Below, one piece after another: positions 1 through 9,406 of a stretch of 60,168 nt of DNA (positions within the stretch are counted from its first letter, which is position 1; each line of letters starts with the position of its first letter). The position numbers were made by a program, and so were the translations under genes. Below the pieces are notes generated by a model. It was not told where the DNA came from and did no database searches. It saw only the letters and a list, made by a program, of their open reading frames with translations. Location: the NCBI GenBank assembly GCA_014376935.1, contig JACMQO010000105.1:1-60168 (forward strand). Reading direction: 5' to 3'. This stretch comes from Bdellovibrio sp. (GTDB lineage: Bacteria > Bdellovibrionota > Bdellovibrionia > Bdellovibrionales > Bdellovibrionaceae).

Positions 1-440
1 ATACAAAAAAACGGAAGATCATTGGTATTAAGCGATTCTCCATCAATCAAACATTTTCCTGCGCCGTTAGATGGTCCGCCATTTATAATTCCAACATCTG
101 TAGGGCCGGTTCCAAGCGTTAATGGAAATTGTATTCCAGGAGCGCTTGATTGAAACCCAAACGTCCCCACCACCCGGTACCGCCAAGTCAAAAGCTTCCA
201 CGCCTGACGAATCTGATAATTCACGTGCGCAATCGCATTCAGCGACTCGGCCTGTTTCATCGCTCCGTAATAAGCCGCTAAATCTGTCGACTGCTGTAAA
301 TTAATTTTATGATGAACAAGTAAACCCACGTTAATCAATAACGCAAAGAAAACGAAGATCACTTGAAAGATCAATGCAACAAAAATGGCAACTTGGCCTT
401 TTTGATTTTTTCTAGATAAAACGAATTTGGGTTTTTTCAT
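1..440 (-). CDS. TadG/TadE-like Flp pilus protein, N-terminal part
   Basis: The gene runs off the left edge, so only about 146 residues are visible, starting from an ATG at 440. The N-terminus has a short basic stretch and a QKGQVAIF motif followed by a hydrophobic helix at about residues 18-42. This is the layout of the Tad/TadG leader helix, which anchors these pseudopilin-like proteins in the inner membrane. After the helix comes HHKINLQQSTDLAAYYGA, typical of the early periplasmic part of the family. TadG-like proteins belong to Flp/Tad pilus systems; the rest of such a locus would lie to the left. The family call is fairly firm, the exact role is not. Confidence 0.7.
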   Translation of the reverse strand, partial: MKKPKFVLSRKNQKGQVAIFVALIFQVIFVFFALLINVGLLVHHKINLQQSTDLAAYYGAMKQAESLNAIAHVNYQIRQAWKLLTWRYRVVGTFGFQSSAPGIQFPLTLGTGPTDVGIINGGPSNGAGKCLIDGESLNTNDLPFFC

Positions 441-642
441 TCTTAGACTCTAGTTTAAACGTAAACTTTTAACGAACAACAGTTCTTCAAAGAAGGTCGG
501 TAAATTTTGAAACTCTCGACTTAAATCGAGACGAAACCTGCTCCCAGCCCTTCGCCTAGCTTATTGACACTGTCCATGCCTTTTTCACGTTTATTTCCTA
601 ATATGAATACATAGCAACATCTTGCACAAACAAAAGGGCACA

Positions 643-1419
643 ATGAAAACATCTTTTTTCGTTAAAATCTTATTCGCGGCATTTCTACTTTCTTCAGCCG
701 CACGCGCTGAAGTTATTTTTGAAGGCTACTACAAAGTTACCCAATTTAAAAAACACATTGGTTTTTTCGTTTTAAGAAACGAATTAGACCCAAAAACTAA
801 ACAGTTCATAACAACTTCGTACACGCGCTTAGCAAAAAATGGTTTTGATATGACTGAAAGTTTACACACCGTTTCTGATGCGGGCCTTCTACCGGTTAGC
901 TACAGCTATTTAGGGGCCGAAGGTAAAAAAACAAAAACCATCGATGCCACTTTTAAGAAAGATGTGATGACGGCTCAGGTCACCGAAGACGGCAAAAAAT
1001 CGACGATCACGAAAAAATTAAAAAAAGGAACTTTTCTATCATCAATCCTTTATTATCTGATGCTGAATAGTAAAGATGGTTTAAAAACCGACGCGAACTT
1101 TGACTTCACCGCTGTAGTTGAAGAGTTAGCCGAAGAAAAAAGTGGATCATCACACATTGATAAAAAAATGGTTACACAAGGTTCTTTGCAATTATTAAAG
1201 GTCACAAATAAATTTGCTGGTCCCGATTATGAAAACTTAATCACCGATCGCGGTGAAGCCGTAACCGCAAACACTCCAGCCACTGGTGTTGAAACCGAGC
1301 TAGTTAAATCCAGTGAAGAAGCAACTGAAGGTATTAAAACAAACTCATCTGTCTTTGAAAAACTTTTTGGCACAATTCCGACAGGCAAAGTAAACGTTTA
1401 CCACGCTAAAGGAAAATAG
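643..1419 (+). CDS. Exported protein of unknown function
   Basis: The protein has 258 residues from the ATG at 643, which follows an AGGG ribosome site by six bases. A TTG seven codons upstream would place MHKQKGT before the signal peptide and is less likely. Residues 1-22 form a clear Sec signal peptide ending in ARA, so the mature protein is periplasmic or outer-membrane associated. The body is rich in lysine, threonine and beta-strand-like segments. I do not recognise the family; the early part recalls DUF3108-like periplasmic proteins, but weakly. It ends one base before nagZ, so the two are probably co-transcribed, which hints at an envelope role. Confidence 0.75.
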   Translation: MKTSFFVKILFAAFLLSSAARAEVIFEGYYKVTQFKKHIGFFVLRNELDPKTKQFITTSYTRLAKNGFDMTESLHTVSDAGLLPVSYSYLGAEGKKTKTIDATFKKDVMTAQVTEDGKKSTITKKLKKGTFLSSILYYLMLNSKDGLKTDANFDFTAVVEELAEEKSGSSHIDKKMVTQGSLQLLKVTNKFAGPDYENLITDRGEAVTANTPATGVETELVKSSEEATEGIKTNSSVFEKLFGTIPTGKVNVYHAKGK

Positions 1420-1420
1420 A

Positions 1421-2533
1421 ATGTCTCTTCGTGAATTGATTGGCCAACATTTAATTATTGGCGTGGCCGGAACGACTTTAACCAACGATGAAAAAAAGTT
1501 TATCGTTGATAACAACATCGCGGGCATCATTTTGATGGGTCGTAACTGCGTTAGCCCAGAACAAATTAGAAATCTTTGTGCCGAAATTCAATCGTTACGC
1601 CACAAGATGAAAGACAAAGCACCGCTCTTTATCGGTATCGACATGGAGGGTGGCCGCGTTCACCGCTTAAAACCCCCATTCACCCAATGGCCCCCACTTA
1701 AATTAGTCGGCGACTTAGATGCACCCACGGTTGCATTTCACTTCGCCCAGCGCATGGGGACCGAATTGATGAGCGTCGGAATCAATTTAGACTTCGCTCC
1801 TTGTATCGATATCTTCAACAATCCGAAAAATACCGTGATTGGTGATCGCGCGATTGGTAGTGATGCCCAGCACGTTGAAAAGATGACGTCGGCTTTAATT
1901 CGCGGCTACATCAAGTCCGGAATTTTATCTTGCGGCAAACACTTTCCCGGTCACGGCATGACCGTCGTCGATTCTCATGAAGAGCTTCCGGTTGAAGAGG
2001 CCGATCTGAAACGGCTTCACGACGTTGAACTTTTACCGTTTAAAAAAGCGGCCCGCAGTCGCGTCGACATGATGATGACTTCGCACATTCTATTTAAAAA
2101 TATTGATCCAAAAAATCCCGTTACGTTGTCTGAGTTTTTTCTAAAAAAATTATTGCGCGAAGAAATGAAATACAAAGGCTTAGTTGTTACCGACGACTTA
2201 GATATGAAAGCCATGGCGAAATACTATGACAAAGAAGAAATTCCCGTTCTTGCAAAATTAGCTGGGGCAGATCTTATGCTTTATTGTAACGAACCTGCAT
2301 CACCGCCAGCAGCTATCGAAGGCTTACTAAACGCCGTGGCTCAAGGCCGTCTAACCGAAGATAATTTGCGTCAATCCCATCAACGAATTTTAGAGGTTAA
2401 AAAGATCAAATTACTAAGCCCCGATCCACGCCCGCTTGAAGACGTGATGGAAATCGTCGGAAACCCCGAGCACTTGGCCTTAGCTGATTCAATCCGCAAG
2501 GGAATCATGCCTGACGGTTTACTGAACGAATAA
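1421..2533 (+). CDS. nagZ: Beta-N-acetylhexosaminidase, GH3 family (NagZ)
   Basis: This glycoside hydrolase family 3 enzyme removes N-acetylglucosamine from muropeptides in peptidoglycan recycling. At 370 residues it has the length of single-domain NagZ. Visible motifs are IDMEGGRV (73-80), the family signature KHFPGHG (173-179), the Asp184-His186 pair expected to act as general acid/base, and VTDDLDM with the likely nucleophile Asp258. There is no signal peptide, so it should be cytoplasmic. The start lies one base after the stop of the exported protein upstream. NagZ fits with murA, murD and the dap genes elsewhere in the window. Confidence 0.95.
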   Translation: MSLRELIGQHLIIGVAGTTLTNDEKKFIVDNNIAGIILMGRNCVSPEQIRNLCAEIQSLRHKMKDKAPLFIGIDMEGGRVHRLKPPFTQWPPLKLVGDLDAPTVAFHFAQRMGTELMSVGINLDFAPCIDIFNNPKNTVIGDRAIGSDAQHVEKMTSALIRGYIKSGILSCGKHFPGHGMTVVDSHEELPVEEADLKRLHDVELLPFKKAARSRVDMMMTSHILFKNIDPKNPVTLSEFFLKKLLREEMKYKGLVVTDDLDMKAMAKYYDKEEIPVLAKLAGADLMLYCNEPASPPAAIEGLLNAVAQGRLTEDNLRQSHQRILEVKKIKLLSPDPRPLEDVMEIVGNPEHLALADSIRKGIMPDGLLNE

Positions 2534-2638
2534 GTAATTTTTTCACCCACACCCCCGTCTACTAAAAACAACCCTTCGCACAAGCGGCCCCGGAATTGAA
2601 TATTTAAATGAAGTTATTCTTTTCTACGGGGGTTTTCT

Positions 2639-3856
2639 ATGTCTAGAAATTACGATCTATTGGCCTTACACACGCAGCCCGAGCCGCAACAGCCATCAAA
2701 ATATTTTGGACTCTCTATTTTTCTACACACAAGTTTAGCCATAGGTGCATTGTTCGTAACCGTACCGGCACTAGAGAACTTAAAAAAAGAAGTCGTCACG
2801 ATTGAAATTCAAGAACCTGAAAAACCAATTCAAGAAGTAAAACACTTAGCCACTCCTTTAGGTGAGCCCGTTCCCGCAACTCGCGGGGCCGAGCAAGCCC
2901 ACGCTCCGGCACCGTCGGCTCCAATGGAATCAGCCTTAGCAGAAAAAGTTCAAGCTCCGGTGGCGACATCAAAAAAATCGGTTAGTCTTAAAGCCCAAAT
3001 GAAAACCCACACCGGGGGCGCGGTAAAGCCAGTCGTCATAGCGAAGTCGGCTCCATCACGCGCGGGCGTTCCTGAATCCATCGAAGATATCGCCGCACCC
3101 GATTTAGATTTTGATGGCGTCGTAGCATCTCAGCCCGGTAAATTAGGCGATGACGAGCTTGAAGATAATTTTAAAAAAATCGACAAATCAAATGCGGCCG
3201 CGATTCAAGCGCAGAAAGCTGAATTAGATAACGATCTAAAACAAGTGTCCGACGAAAAAGATCAAGCCCTTCAATCTTTAGAAGAAGATAACAAAGCCCA
3301 AGCCCGCGCGATGGAAGATGCGCTTGAAGCCAAACGCACAAAAAACGCGGCCGCGGTCGCGCAACTAAAAGCTTCTGAACAAGCGGCCCGCGAAAAAGCC
3401 GCACGCGAAAATGAATTAGCAAAACAAGCAAAAGCTGCGGCCAAAGGTAAAGGCTTTTCAGAAGACGGCGGAAGCGGTGCCGGTGCAACCGGAGAAGACA
3501 AACCCAGTAATCAAGCTAGCGGCGAAGCCATAGGCGTTCGTTCATTAGACGAGTTACGCCAAATGCCCGGCAATCCAAAGCCACAATACTCGGTCGAAGA
3601 ACGTTTACGTCGCGAACAAGGTTTTGTTGCGTTTCACGCCTACATCAGTAAAGCAGGCTTACCCACGCAATTTCGAATCACGCAATCAACAGGGTTTAGA
3701 AATTTAGACGGTAAAACTTTATCGGCTTTAAAGAAATGGAAGTTCTACCCAGGACAAGAAGGTTGGGTCGAGATCCCATTCAAATGGGACATCAAAGGTG
3801 GAGTTCAAGAAGTTCCAACTTTGCTACGCAGAGCACGTTACGGTTCGAATAATTAA
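2639..3856 (+). CDS. TonB/TolA-like energy transducer
   Basis: This 405-residue protein has one transmembrane helix near the N-terminus (about 22-43), a proline- and alanine-rich periplasmic stretch, a highly charged Ala/Lys/Glu/Gln segment (about 175-265) that looks like a long helix or coiled coil as in TolA, and a C-terminal region from about 300 that matches the TonB C-terminal fold. Features there include GFVAFHAYISKAG, FRNLDGKTLSALKKWKF and a late hydrophobic strand. Such proteins carry proton-motive force from an ExbBD/TolQR complex to the outer membrane. No ExbBD partner is in the window. It could serve uptake or Tol-like envelope constriction. Confidence 0.8.
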   Translation: MSRNYDLLALHTQPEPQQPSKYFGLSIFLHTSLAIGALFVTVPALENLKKEVVTIEIQEPEKPIQEVKHLATPLGEPVPATRGAEQAHAPAPSAPMESALAEKVQAPVATSKKSVSLKAQMKTHTGGAVKPVVIAKSAPSRAGVPESIEDIAAPDLDFDGVVASQPGKLGDDELEDNFKKIDKSNAAAIQAQKAELDNDLKQVSDEKDQALQSLEEDNKAQARAMEDALEAKRTKNAAAVAQLKASEQAAREKAARENELAKQAKAAAKGKGFSEDGGSGAGATGEDKPSNQASGEAIGVRSLDELRQMPGNPKPQYSVEERLRREQGFVAFHAYISKAGLPTQFRITQSTGFRNLDGKTLSALKKWKFYPGQEGWVEIPFKWDIKGGVQEVPTLLRRARYGSNN

Positions 3857-3894
3857 TTTAGATATTTAATTTCAATATTTCATATTAGAAATAA

Positions 3895-3925
3895 AAAAAA
3901 CCTGCCGACAAAGCAGGTTTTTTTT
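3895..3925. terminator. Bidirectional intrinsic terminator
   Basis: An eight-base stem (3898-3905 with 3913-3920) has a seven-base loop and is flanked by an A-run on the left and a T-run on the right. It lies between two converging genes, the TonB-like gene on + and the small basic protein on -, and can serve both. Confidence 0.85.
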
Positions 3926-3969
3926 ATTGATGAACAATTTTAAGTACCGAAATAAACTCAGTTAAAAAA

Positions 3970-4098
3970 TTAGTCGCCGAACAATACTTTTTTAGACTTC
4001 GTAGAACCTTTAGTTCTTAAAGCTGCTTTTCTTTTAGTTCCAGCGCGAGCTTTTTTGTGTTTACGGATGCTTTTTACTTTTTTTGTTTTTGAAGCCAT
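3970..4098 (-). CDS. Small highly basic protein, 42 residues
   Basis: This short open frame of 42 codons begins MASKTKKVKSIRKHKK and ends KVLFGD. About 40 percent of its residues are lysine or arginine and there are almost no acidic residues before the last one. A strong ribosome site (AAAGAGGT) lies about five bases before the ATG, and a terminator follows, so it looks like a real, well-translated gene. The composition suggests RNA or DNA binding. It resembles in style the small basic ribosome-associated proteins of other phyla, but I cannot assign it to a family. Confidence 0.75.
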   Translation of the reverse strand: MASKTKKVKSIRKHKKARAGTKRKAALRTKGSTKSKKVLFGD

Positions 4099-4143
4099 TT
4101 TTTACCTCTTTAAAATTGTTATCAAAATAGACATTAGGACTTA

Positions 4144-4983
4144 TCAAAAAGGAATACCCAAGTCAACCGAATGTCGATTGTCATCGCTATTCGCAGGATT
4201 GCTTAAGTATGCGTAATGTAAGGCGAATTGTGGCCCCGCAAAGCCTAGACCTGCCGAAGTAAAATTTTTCGCTAAGACATTGTTATTCTGATATCCAAAA
4301 CGAATGATCAACCAATCGTTCATAAAAGTCTCAAGCCCGGCCATATAAACCATGCGATCTATCTTATTATCGGGCGCCGTTTCAACGTCAAATCGAAAGC
4401 GAACAAAGTTTTGGTACGTGTAGTTCGTGCCGAATCCCATCGTGCGTTGCTTCTGCAAAGTCAGATCAACATCTGACTTTGAAGAGAAAATCTTATTCGC
4501 CACTAACCCAATCGCAAACCCTTTTGAAAAAGCGTAGGTGGCCCCAAAGTCGCCGACGGTTTGGCGATATTTTTGATCATTGACCGAATTATCAAACGAA
4601 TACTCGACTAATCCCACACTTAAACCAACCGACAACCTTGGTAACAAAGAGTAAGCCACCGCCACCGCAATGTTCTGCGTTTGTAAATGGTCAACCTCGA
4701 TGCGATTTAAAGCTAATGCGGCCGGAAACAAAGCATCACGACCGTTATCTGAAATCGTTAAACCCATTTGGTCTTTTGAATAATTGAAGCTGAAATATTT
4801 TGTCGGAATCTGCGCCACGATCGCCGGATTTAATAAAACGCTGTCGGTTGGTTCAACGGTTCCGCGCCCTGTTCCGCCCGTCGCGGTTGAAACCGAACCG
4901 ACAACCGGCGTTGCAAAACTTATGTTTGAAAAAAACAAAGTCGAAAGAACAAGTATAATTTTAAAAGCTGATTGGTTTGTCAT
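4144..4983 (-). CDS. Predicted outer-membrane beta-barrel protein
   Basis: The protein has 279 residues with a signal peptide (about 1-24, ending ISFA) and a mature part dominated by alternating hydrophobic/polar strands such as QNIAVAVAYSLLPRLSVGLSV and NDWLIIRFGYQN. It ends in DLGIPF, a terminal phenylalanine after a strand, as expected for a BAM-inserted barrel. The early motif STATGGTGRGTVEPTDSVLLNPA recalls the N-termini of PorV/FadL-like barrels. Its substrate is unknown. It lies in tandem with the lipoprotein gene upstream (stop at 5019), so a joint transcript is likely. Confidence 0.65.
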   Translation of the reverse strand: MTNQSAFKIILVLSTLFFSNISFATPVVGSVSTATGGTGRGTVEPTDSVLLNPAIVAQIPTKYFSFNYSKDQMGLTISDNGRDALFPAALALNRIEVDHLQTQNIAVAVAYSLLPRLSVGLSVGLVEYSFDNSVNDQKYRQTVGDFGATYAFSKGFAIGLVANKIFSSKSDVDLTLQKQRTMGFGTNYTYQNFVRFRFDVETAPDNKIDRMVYMAGLETFMNDWLIIRFGYQNNNVLAKNFTSAGLGFAGPQFALHYAYLSNPANSDDNRHSVDLGIPF

Positions 4984-5018
4984 AGAAAAAGGCTAACAAA
5001 CGTCAGCCTTAAACACTA

Positions 5019-6476
5019 TTAATTCTCGCCCGAGCGGGTGCAAATACTGGCAAATTGGGCGCAGCGTCCAGCGGCTTTCACGTTTGCCAGCGATCCAACG
5101 TACGTTGTGCTGATACGATTATACAAATAACACTCTGTCAGAGGGTTGTAGTTGACGCCAACATCGGCACCCGGAATGACATTTTCAGTCGATAAATAAC
5201 ATTCATTATTTTTAGAAACCAAGCAAAGCGGTTGCGAAGAGCGAGTCCCCGGCGTGTAAACTTGATTTGCATCATAAAATAAACCGATATTCCAATCGGA
5301 TTCTAAATAATGACGGCGTAATTTTTTGACGGCATTACCGATCGTCGTCACCGCTAAATCACTGGCAACAAGCGGGCTGCACGATGGCTTGTTCATGCGG
5401 GTTCCATTCCATTGATTTTGCTTCATGATCACGTAACTTGAACATGACCAAGTCGATCCAACTTCGGCGCTAGAAGCTAAATCATATTCTTTCACGGTCT
5501 TTAACGAATTATTTTTCCAACCATTTGCGGTCGTCGTGGCGAAAGTACTAAAACCTAATGCGTACGATCGGCCATAAGCTTTGGCTTTAACCGTATCATC
5601 TTTTCTGCGCAGAGAATTTAAACCTAAATCAGTTCCCGTACCGCTGGCCGAGCCAAACGTAACTGATAATAAATATTTATCATCAGTTGCTAAATTAAAT
5701 CTGTTTCTAACCAGTTCAGAATAACGTTCACCAATACCGTAATCTTCCGTATCTAAAGACAAACCCTGTCTGCCAAAAGTTTCGTCGACGATATTTGAAA
5801 AACCAAAAGAGACCTGAATTGGAGTCGGCGTTACATCCGATGTTAAACTATAAATACGGGCGCCTTCAGATAAAATAACGCCCTTTTCACCGAACTGAAC
5901 ATTTTTAGTTAAGTTTGTTAATACCGGATCTTGATTTAATGCGGCCGTATTAAAGAAACCATCTCGGGGGATACTTAATTGTGTTAAACTTGCAGGCTGA
6001 ATTAAATCGCTCATGACCGCTAAGTCGCTACGACGACGAACAGCAAATTGAATATAGGCATCTTTGTTCGCTTTAGACTGAGTCAGTAAATACTGAATCT
6101 GCGCCGGAGTTATTACCGTTGAAGGGTAACGAGACGGCACATTTAATCCCACGTACTGTAAAAAATCAGTTCTTAGTTTAAGTCCACCTTTAACGGCACC
6201 AGATCCGTCGCTAGTGACAAAGCCTTCATTCACGCCGATTTTTAAACCATGCAGACCCGAATTATTCAAATTTTCGCCCACGCACGAGTTGTACGAAATG
6301 GTGTCGGGCGCTAAATCATAGGCAAACGGAGTTGCAGCTGTGATCGTCTCTTCGGCCGTAGCCGCCGTACTTTTTGAACCCAGGATCCCGGCGTTTTGCT
6401 GAACACTACAGTTCTGAAAAAAGACAAAAAGTCCTGTAATGAAAATAAGTCCAAAGATTGTTTTCACAATTATCAT
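5019..6476 (-). CDS. Large putative lipoprotein of unknown function
   Basis: The preferred start is the ATG at 6476, giving 485 residues; a TTG at 6506 would add ten residues with no better ribosome site. The N-terminus is a hydrophobic helix followed by FFQNC with Cys23. This departs from the textbook lipobox, but FQNC-type sites recur in Bdellovibrio-like exported proteins, so lipidation is probable. The remainder is a mixed, Asn/Ser/Thr-rich soluble domain with several cysteines near the C-terminus. No catalytic motif or known domain was recognised. The next gene is a predicted outer-membrane barrel. Confidence 0.65.
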   Translation of the reverse strand: MIIVKTIFGLIFITGLFVFFQNCSVQQNAGILGSKSTAATAEETITAATPFAYDLAPDTISYNSCVGENLNNSGLHGLKIGVNEGFVTSDGSGAVKGGLKLRTDFLQYVGLNVPSRYPSTVITPAQIQYLLTQSKANKDAYIQFAVRRRSDLAVMSDLIQPASLTQLSIPRDGFFNTAALNQDPVLTNLTKNVQFGEKGVILSEGARIYSLTSDVTPTPIQVSFGFSNIVDETFGRQGLSLDTEDYGIGERYSELVRNRFNLATDDKYLLSVTFGSASGTGTDLGLNSLRRKDDTVKAKAYGRSYALGFSTFATTTANGWKNNSLKTVKEYDLASSAEVGSTWSCSSYVIMKQNQWNGTRMNKPSCSPLVASDLAVTTIGNAVKKLRRHYLESDWNIGLFYDANQVYTPGTRSSQPLCLVSKNNECYLSTENVIPGADVGVNYNPLTECYLYNRISTTYVGSLANVKAAGRCAQFASICTRSGEN

Positions 6477-6542
6477 AGTAACACGTTCCGTTAGCTTTCG
6501 CTTCAAGCTGAATTTCTGATTTCATTATGATACATTTTAGAA

Positions 6543-7316
6543 ATGAAAACAGCGTTGATCTTGACCATAGTCCTGGGTATTTCTAATTTTTCTTACGGTT
6601 TCGTCCTTCCATTGCAAACCGCGATGAAGAAATCTGTCGCCTTATCTGGAAATCAAATTTTTTCTGTCGATCAAGACGTCATTTTTAAAAGTGAATCTGA
6701 AGACATCGTCATCAAAGAAAACTGGTTGATCGAAGGTGATAAAAATTTAGTTTTAACGGCCACCGGCCAGGGCGCTTTAAAAGATTCTTTTAAAGTCGTT
6801 ACTTTTTATAACAGTAAAAACAAGACGACGATGATTGGAAAAAATCGCCAAAGCGAACCGGTCAATCTCGATTTTTTTGAACGCTTTTTATCAATTCGAT
6901 CGATCGCGTCTTTTTCAAACTATTTAACTGATTTATCCGTTGCAAAAACGATTCGCCTATCGCGCGTCGCGGGTCTTCCGGCTTTGGCCATTGGCGAGCC
7001 TTCAACAAATATTTTAAAACCGGAATTTTGGTTAGACCAAGAAAACTTTCAGATTCGTAAAATTCGTTTTCCGTCAGAAACTGAAGTTAGTTTCGATGAT
7101 TACGCCCAGTACGATAAACTTTGGTATCCAAGAACCAAAACCGTAAACTGGGGTCATCAAGTGGCCGTGATTCGCGTTCGAAATGTTTCAACAAAAATCA
7201 AAGCGAATCTAACAAATTTTTACCCACAAAAATTAGATCAGCCGTCTGAGATCAATTTAGCCAATAAAGGGCAGATCGGTTTAACGATTCAAGAATTCTA
7301 TACAAGGTTTCGATAG
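6543..7316 (+). CDS. Exported protein of unknown function upstream of priA
   Basis: The protein has 257 residues with a signal peptide (about 1-19, MKTALILTIVLGISNFSYG). The mature part has many short beta-strand segments; its second half, with LALAIGEPS-like and WLDQENFQIRKIRFPSETEVSF stretches, resembles periplasmic lipid-carrier or outer-membrane-lipoprotein-sorting folds, but no family is certain. Its stop codon is directly followed by the priA ATG, so translation of the two is probably coupled. It is divergent from the lipoprotein gene at 5019-6476, with the shared promoter region in only about 65 bases. Confidence 0.7.
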   Translation: MKTALILTIVLGISNFSYGFVLPLQTAMKKSVALSGNQIFSVDQDVIFKSESEDIVIKENWLIEGDKNLVLTATGQGALKDSFKVVTFYNSKNKTTMIGKNRQSEPVNLDFFERFLSIRSIASFSNYLTDLSVAKTIRLSRVAGLPALAIGEPSTNILKPEFWLDQENFQIRKIRFPSETEVSFDDYAQYDKLWYPRTKTVNWGHQVAVIRVRNVSTKIKANLTNFYPQKLDQPSEINLANKGQIGLTIQEFYTRFR

Positions 7317-9392
7317 ATGTCTGTGGAACCGCAGGCAGAAGCTGTTCGCGGTGTTCAAGTTGCCGTCGACGCCCCGATTAAAGATAAATTAACTTACCTT
7401 GCAAGTGACGATTTCACGCCCGAACGCGGTCAAATCGTTAACGTGTCTTTAGGAAAAAGAAGCGTTAAGGCCGCAATTATGCAGGTCTTAGATGATGCGT
7501 ACGCCGAACAAAATAAACTTCCACCTGAAGCTAAACGCTACACTTTAAAAAAAATACTGAGTCTTGATGAAGACTTACCTCAACTTAAAGATCCTTTTTT
7601 AAAATGGATCGAATGGGTTTCAAATTATTATGCTTATCCGCTGGGGCAGGTCGTCCAATTGTGCTTTCCACCATTATCTAAAAAAACAAAAGAGCGCGCT
7701 TCAAAAAGACCTGCCGTCGTTCCAACTTTAGAAAGAAAATCACAGCACAATCTAACCGACGAACAAAACCATTGTTTACAAGAAATTAAAAAACATGAAA
7801 ACTTTTCGGTGCATCTAGTTCACGGCGTCACCGGTTCAGGAAAAACTGAAATCTATCTTAATTTATTTGAAAAAAATATTCGCGAAGGAAAACGCGGCTT
7901 ATTTTTAGTACCCGAAATTTCGTTAACCCCGCAATTAGTCAATCGATTCGCCGAACGTTTCGGCGATCAAATCGCGGTTCTTCATTCACAATTAACCGCT
8001 CGTGAGCGCACAAATCAATGGTGGGACATCGTTCAAGGTGACAAAAAAATCTTGGTCGGCGCAAGGTCTGCTTTGTTCTGCCCGGTTGATAACGTGGGCC
8101 TGATCGTGATCGATGAAGAACACGAAGCCAGCTACAAACAAGACGAGAAATTAAAATACAACGGTCGCGACGCCGCAATCATGTTAGCTAAATTTTTAGA
8201 TTGCCCAATTGTATTAGGGTCGGCGACCCCTAGTTTAGAATCATGGAAAAATGCTCAAGATGGAAAATTTCATTTACACCAATTAAAGTCACGCGTCGAA
8301 AATAGACCTTTACCAGATATCGAAATCGTCGATATGCGGTTAGAAAAAGATTTAGAAAAAAAATCTCCCGAAAAACCTTTCTGGCTTTCGCAAAAATTAT
8401 ACAACGAAATTAAAATCAAGATCGCCAACAAAGAGCAAACGGCCTTGCTTTTAAATCGTCGCGGCATGGCCAACGTCGTTTTCTGTCCTAGCTGCGGCTA
8501 CACGGCCGAATGTCCGAATTGTGATATCGGTTTAACCCTCCACGCCCACGCGCACTTAGTTTGCCATTACTGCGATTATCACGAAAATTTCAAGGTGAAG
8601 TGTTCAGATTGTAAAGAGGGCGAATTAGTTCCGATGGGGCTAGGTACTGAAAAAGTAGAAGAAGATTTAAGAAAACTTTTCCCTGAATCAAGCATCGCCC
8701 GCGCCGATCGCGATGAAATTAATTCTCGAGCTGAACTTGAAGAGCTGATTGAAAAAATGGAAAAATCAGAAATCGATATTTTGATCGGTACTCAGATGAT
8801 CGCTAAAGGTTTAGATTTTCCTAATTTAAAATTAGTCGGATTATTACTGGCCGATGTCGGGTTTAATTTACCTGACTTCAGATCATCAGAACGCAGTTTT
8901 CAATTAATGACCCAGATGAGTGGCCGTTCAGGTCGTCACACCAAGATTGGCGAAGACCCAGGTCGAGTTTTCATTCAGACCTACAACACCAGCCACGACT
9001 CTTTAGAGTTTGCACAAAGACATGATTTTGAGGGTTTTGCGGCAAACGAACTCAATCACCGAAGACAATTGAATTACCCCCCTTTTCATAAAATGGCGGC
9101 CATTCGCGTTCAGTCGTTGTCATTAGATAAGGTCCAACAAACCTGTTCGATGTTGTCACAACGTTCTTACATGATTAAGGAAAAATACCAGACTTACAAA
9201 GACGTTGAAATCTTAGGTCCAGCTCAGGCGCCGATGGCAAAGCTAAGAAATCAATTTCGTTATCATTTGATTTTAAAACATGCCCAGGCTCATTTATTGA
9301 ATCAATTTATTACGTTACTTTTAGCTGACGAGGACTGGATTCCAAGCCAAGTGAAGGTCTTGGTCGACATTGACCCTATCAATTTATTGTAA
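7317..9392 (+). CDS. priA: Primosomal protein N' (PriA replication restart helicase)
   Basis: PriA recognises stalled forks and D-loops and reloads the replisome. The 691-residue protein shows the N-terminal DNA-binding region, Walker A GVTGSGKT (170-177), DEEH Walker B (266-269), and the zinc module with eight cysteines at 390, 393, 399, 402, 416, 419, 429 and 432. The C-terminal helicase motifs include GTQMIAKGLDFPNL and MSGRSGR. The ATG abuts the stop of the exported protein upstream. A zinc-ribbon/CFI-box protein follows 14 bases downstream, so the three genes likely share a transcript. Confidence 0.97.
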   Translation: MSVEPQAEAVRGVQVAVDAPIKDKLTYLASDDFTPERGQIVNVSLGKRSVKAAIMQVLDDAYAEQNKLPPEAKRYTLKKILSLDEDLPQLKDPFLKWIEWVSNYYAYPLGQVVQLCFPPLSKKTKERASKRPAVVPTLERKSQHNLTDEQNHCLQEIKKHENFSVHLVHGVTGSGKTEIYLNLFEKNIREGKRGLFLVPEISLTPQLVNRFAERFGDQIAVLHSQLTARERTNQWWDIVQGDKKILVGARSALFCPVDNVGLIVIDEEHEASYKQDEKLKYNGRDAAIMLAKFLDCPIVLGSATPSLESWKNAQDGKFHLHQLKSRVENRPLPDIEIVDMRLEKDLEKKSPEKPFWLSQKLYNEIKIKIANKEQTALLLNRRGMANVVFCPSCGYTAECPNCDIGLTLHAHAHLVCHYCDYHENFKVKCSDCKEGELVPMGLGTEKVEEDLRKLFPESSIARADRDEINSRAELEELIEKMEKSEIDILIGTQMIAKGLDFPNLKLVGLLLADVGFNLPDFRSSERSFQLMTQMSGRSGRHTKIGEDPGRVFIQTYNTSHDSLEFAQRHDFEGFAANELNHRRQLNYPPFHKMAAIRVQSLSLDKVQQTCSMLSQRSYMIKEKYQTYKDVEILGPAQAPMAKLRNQFRYHLILKHAQAHLLNQFITLLLADEDWIPSQVKVLVDIDPINLL

Positions 9393-9406
9393 AAGAATAG
9401 ACCTAT

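Noticed and set aside
122-304. 60-residue open frame on +
   Set aside because: It lies antisense to the TadG-like gene (1-440), has no ribosome site and no protein-like composition.
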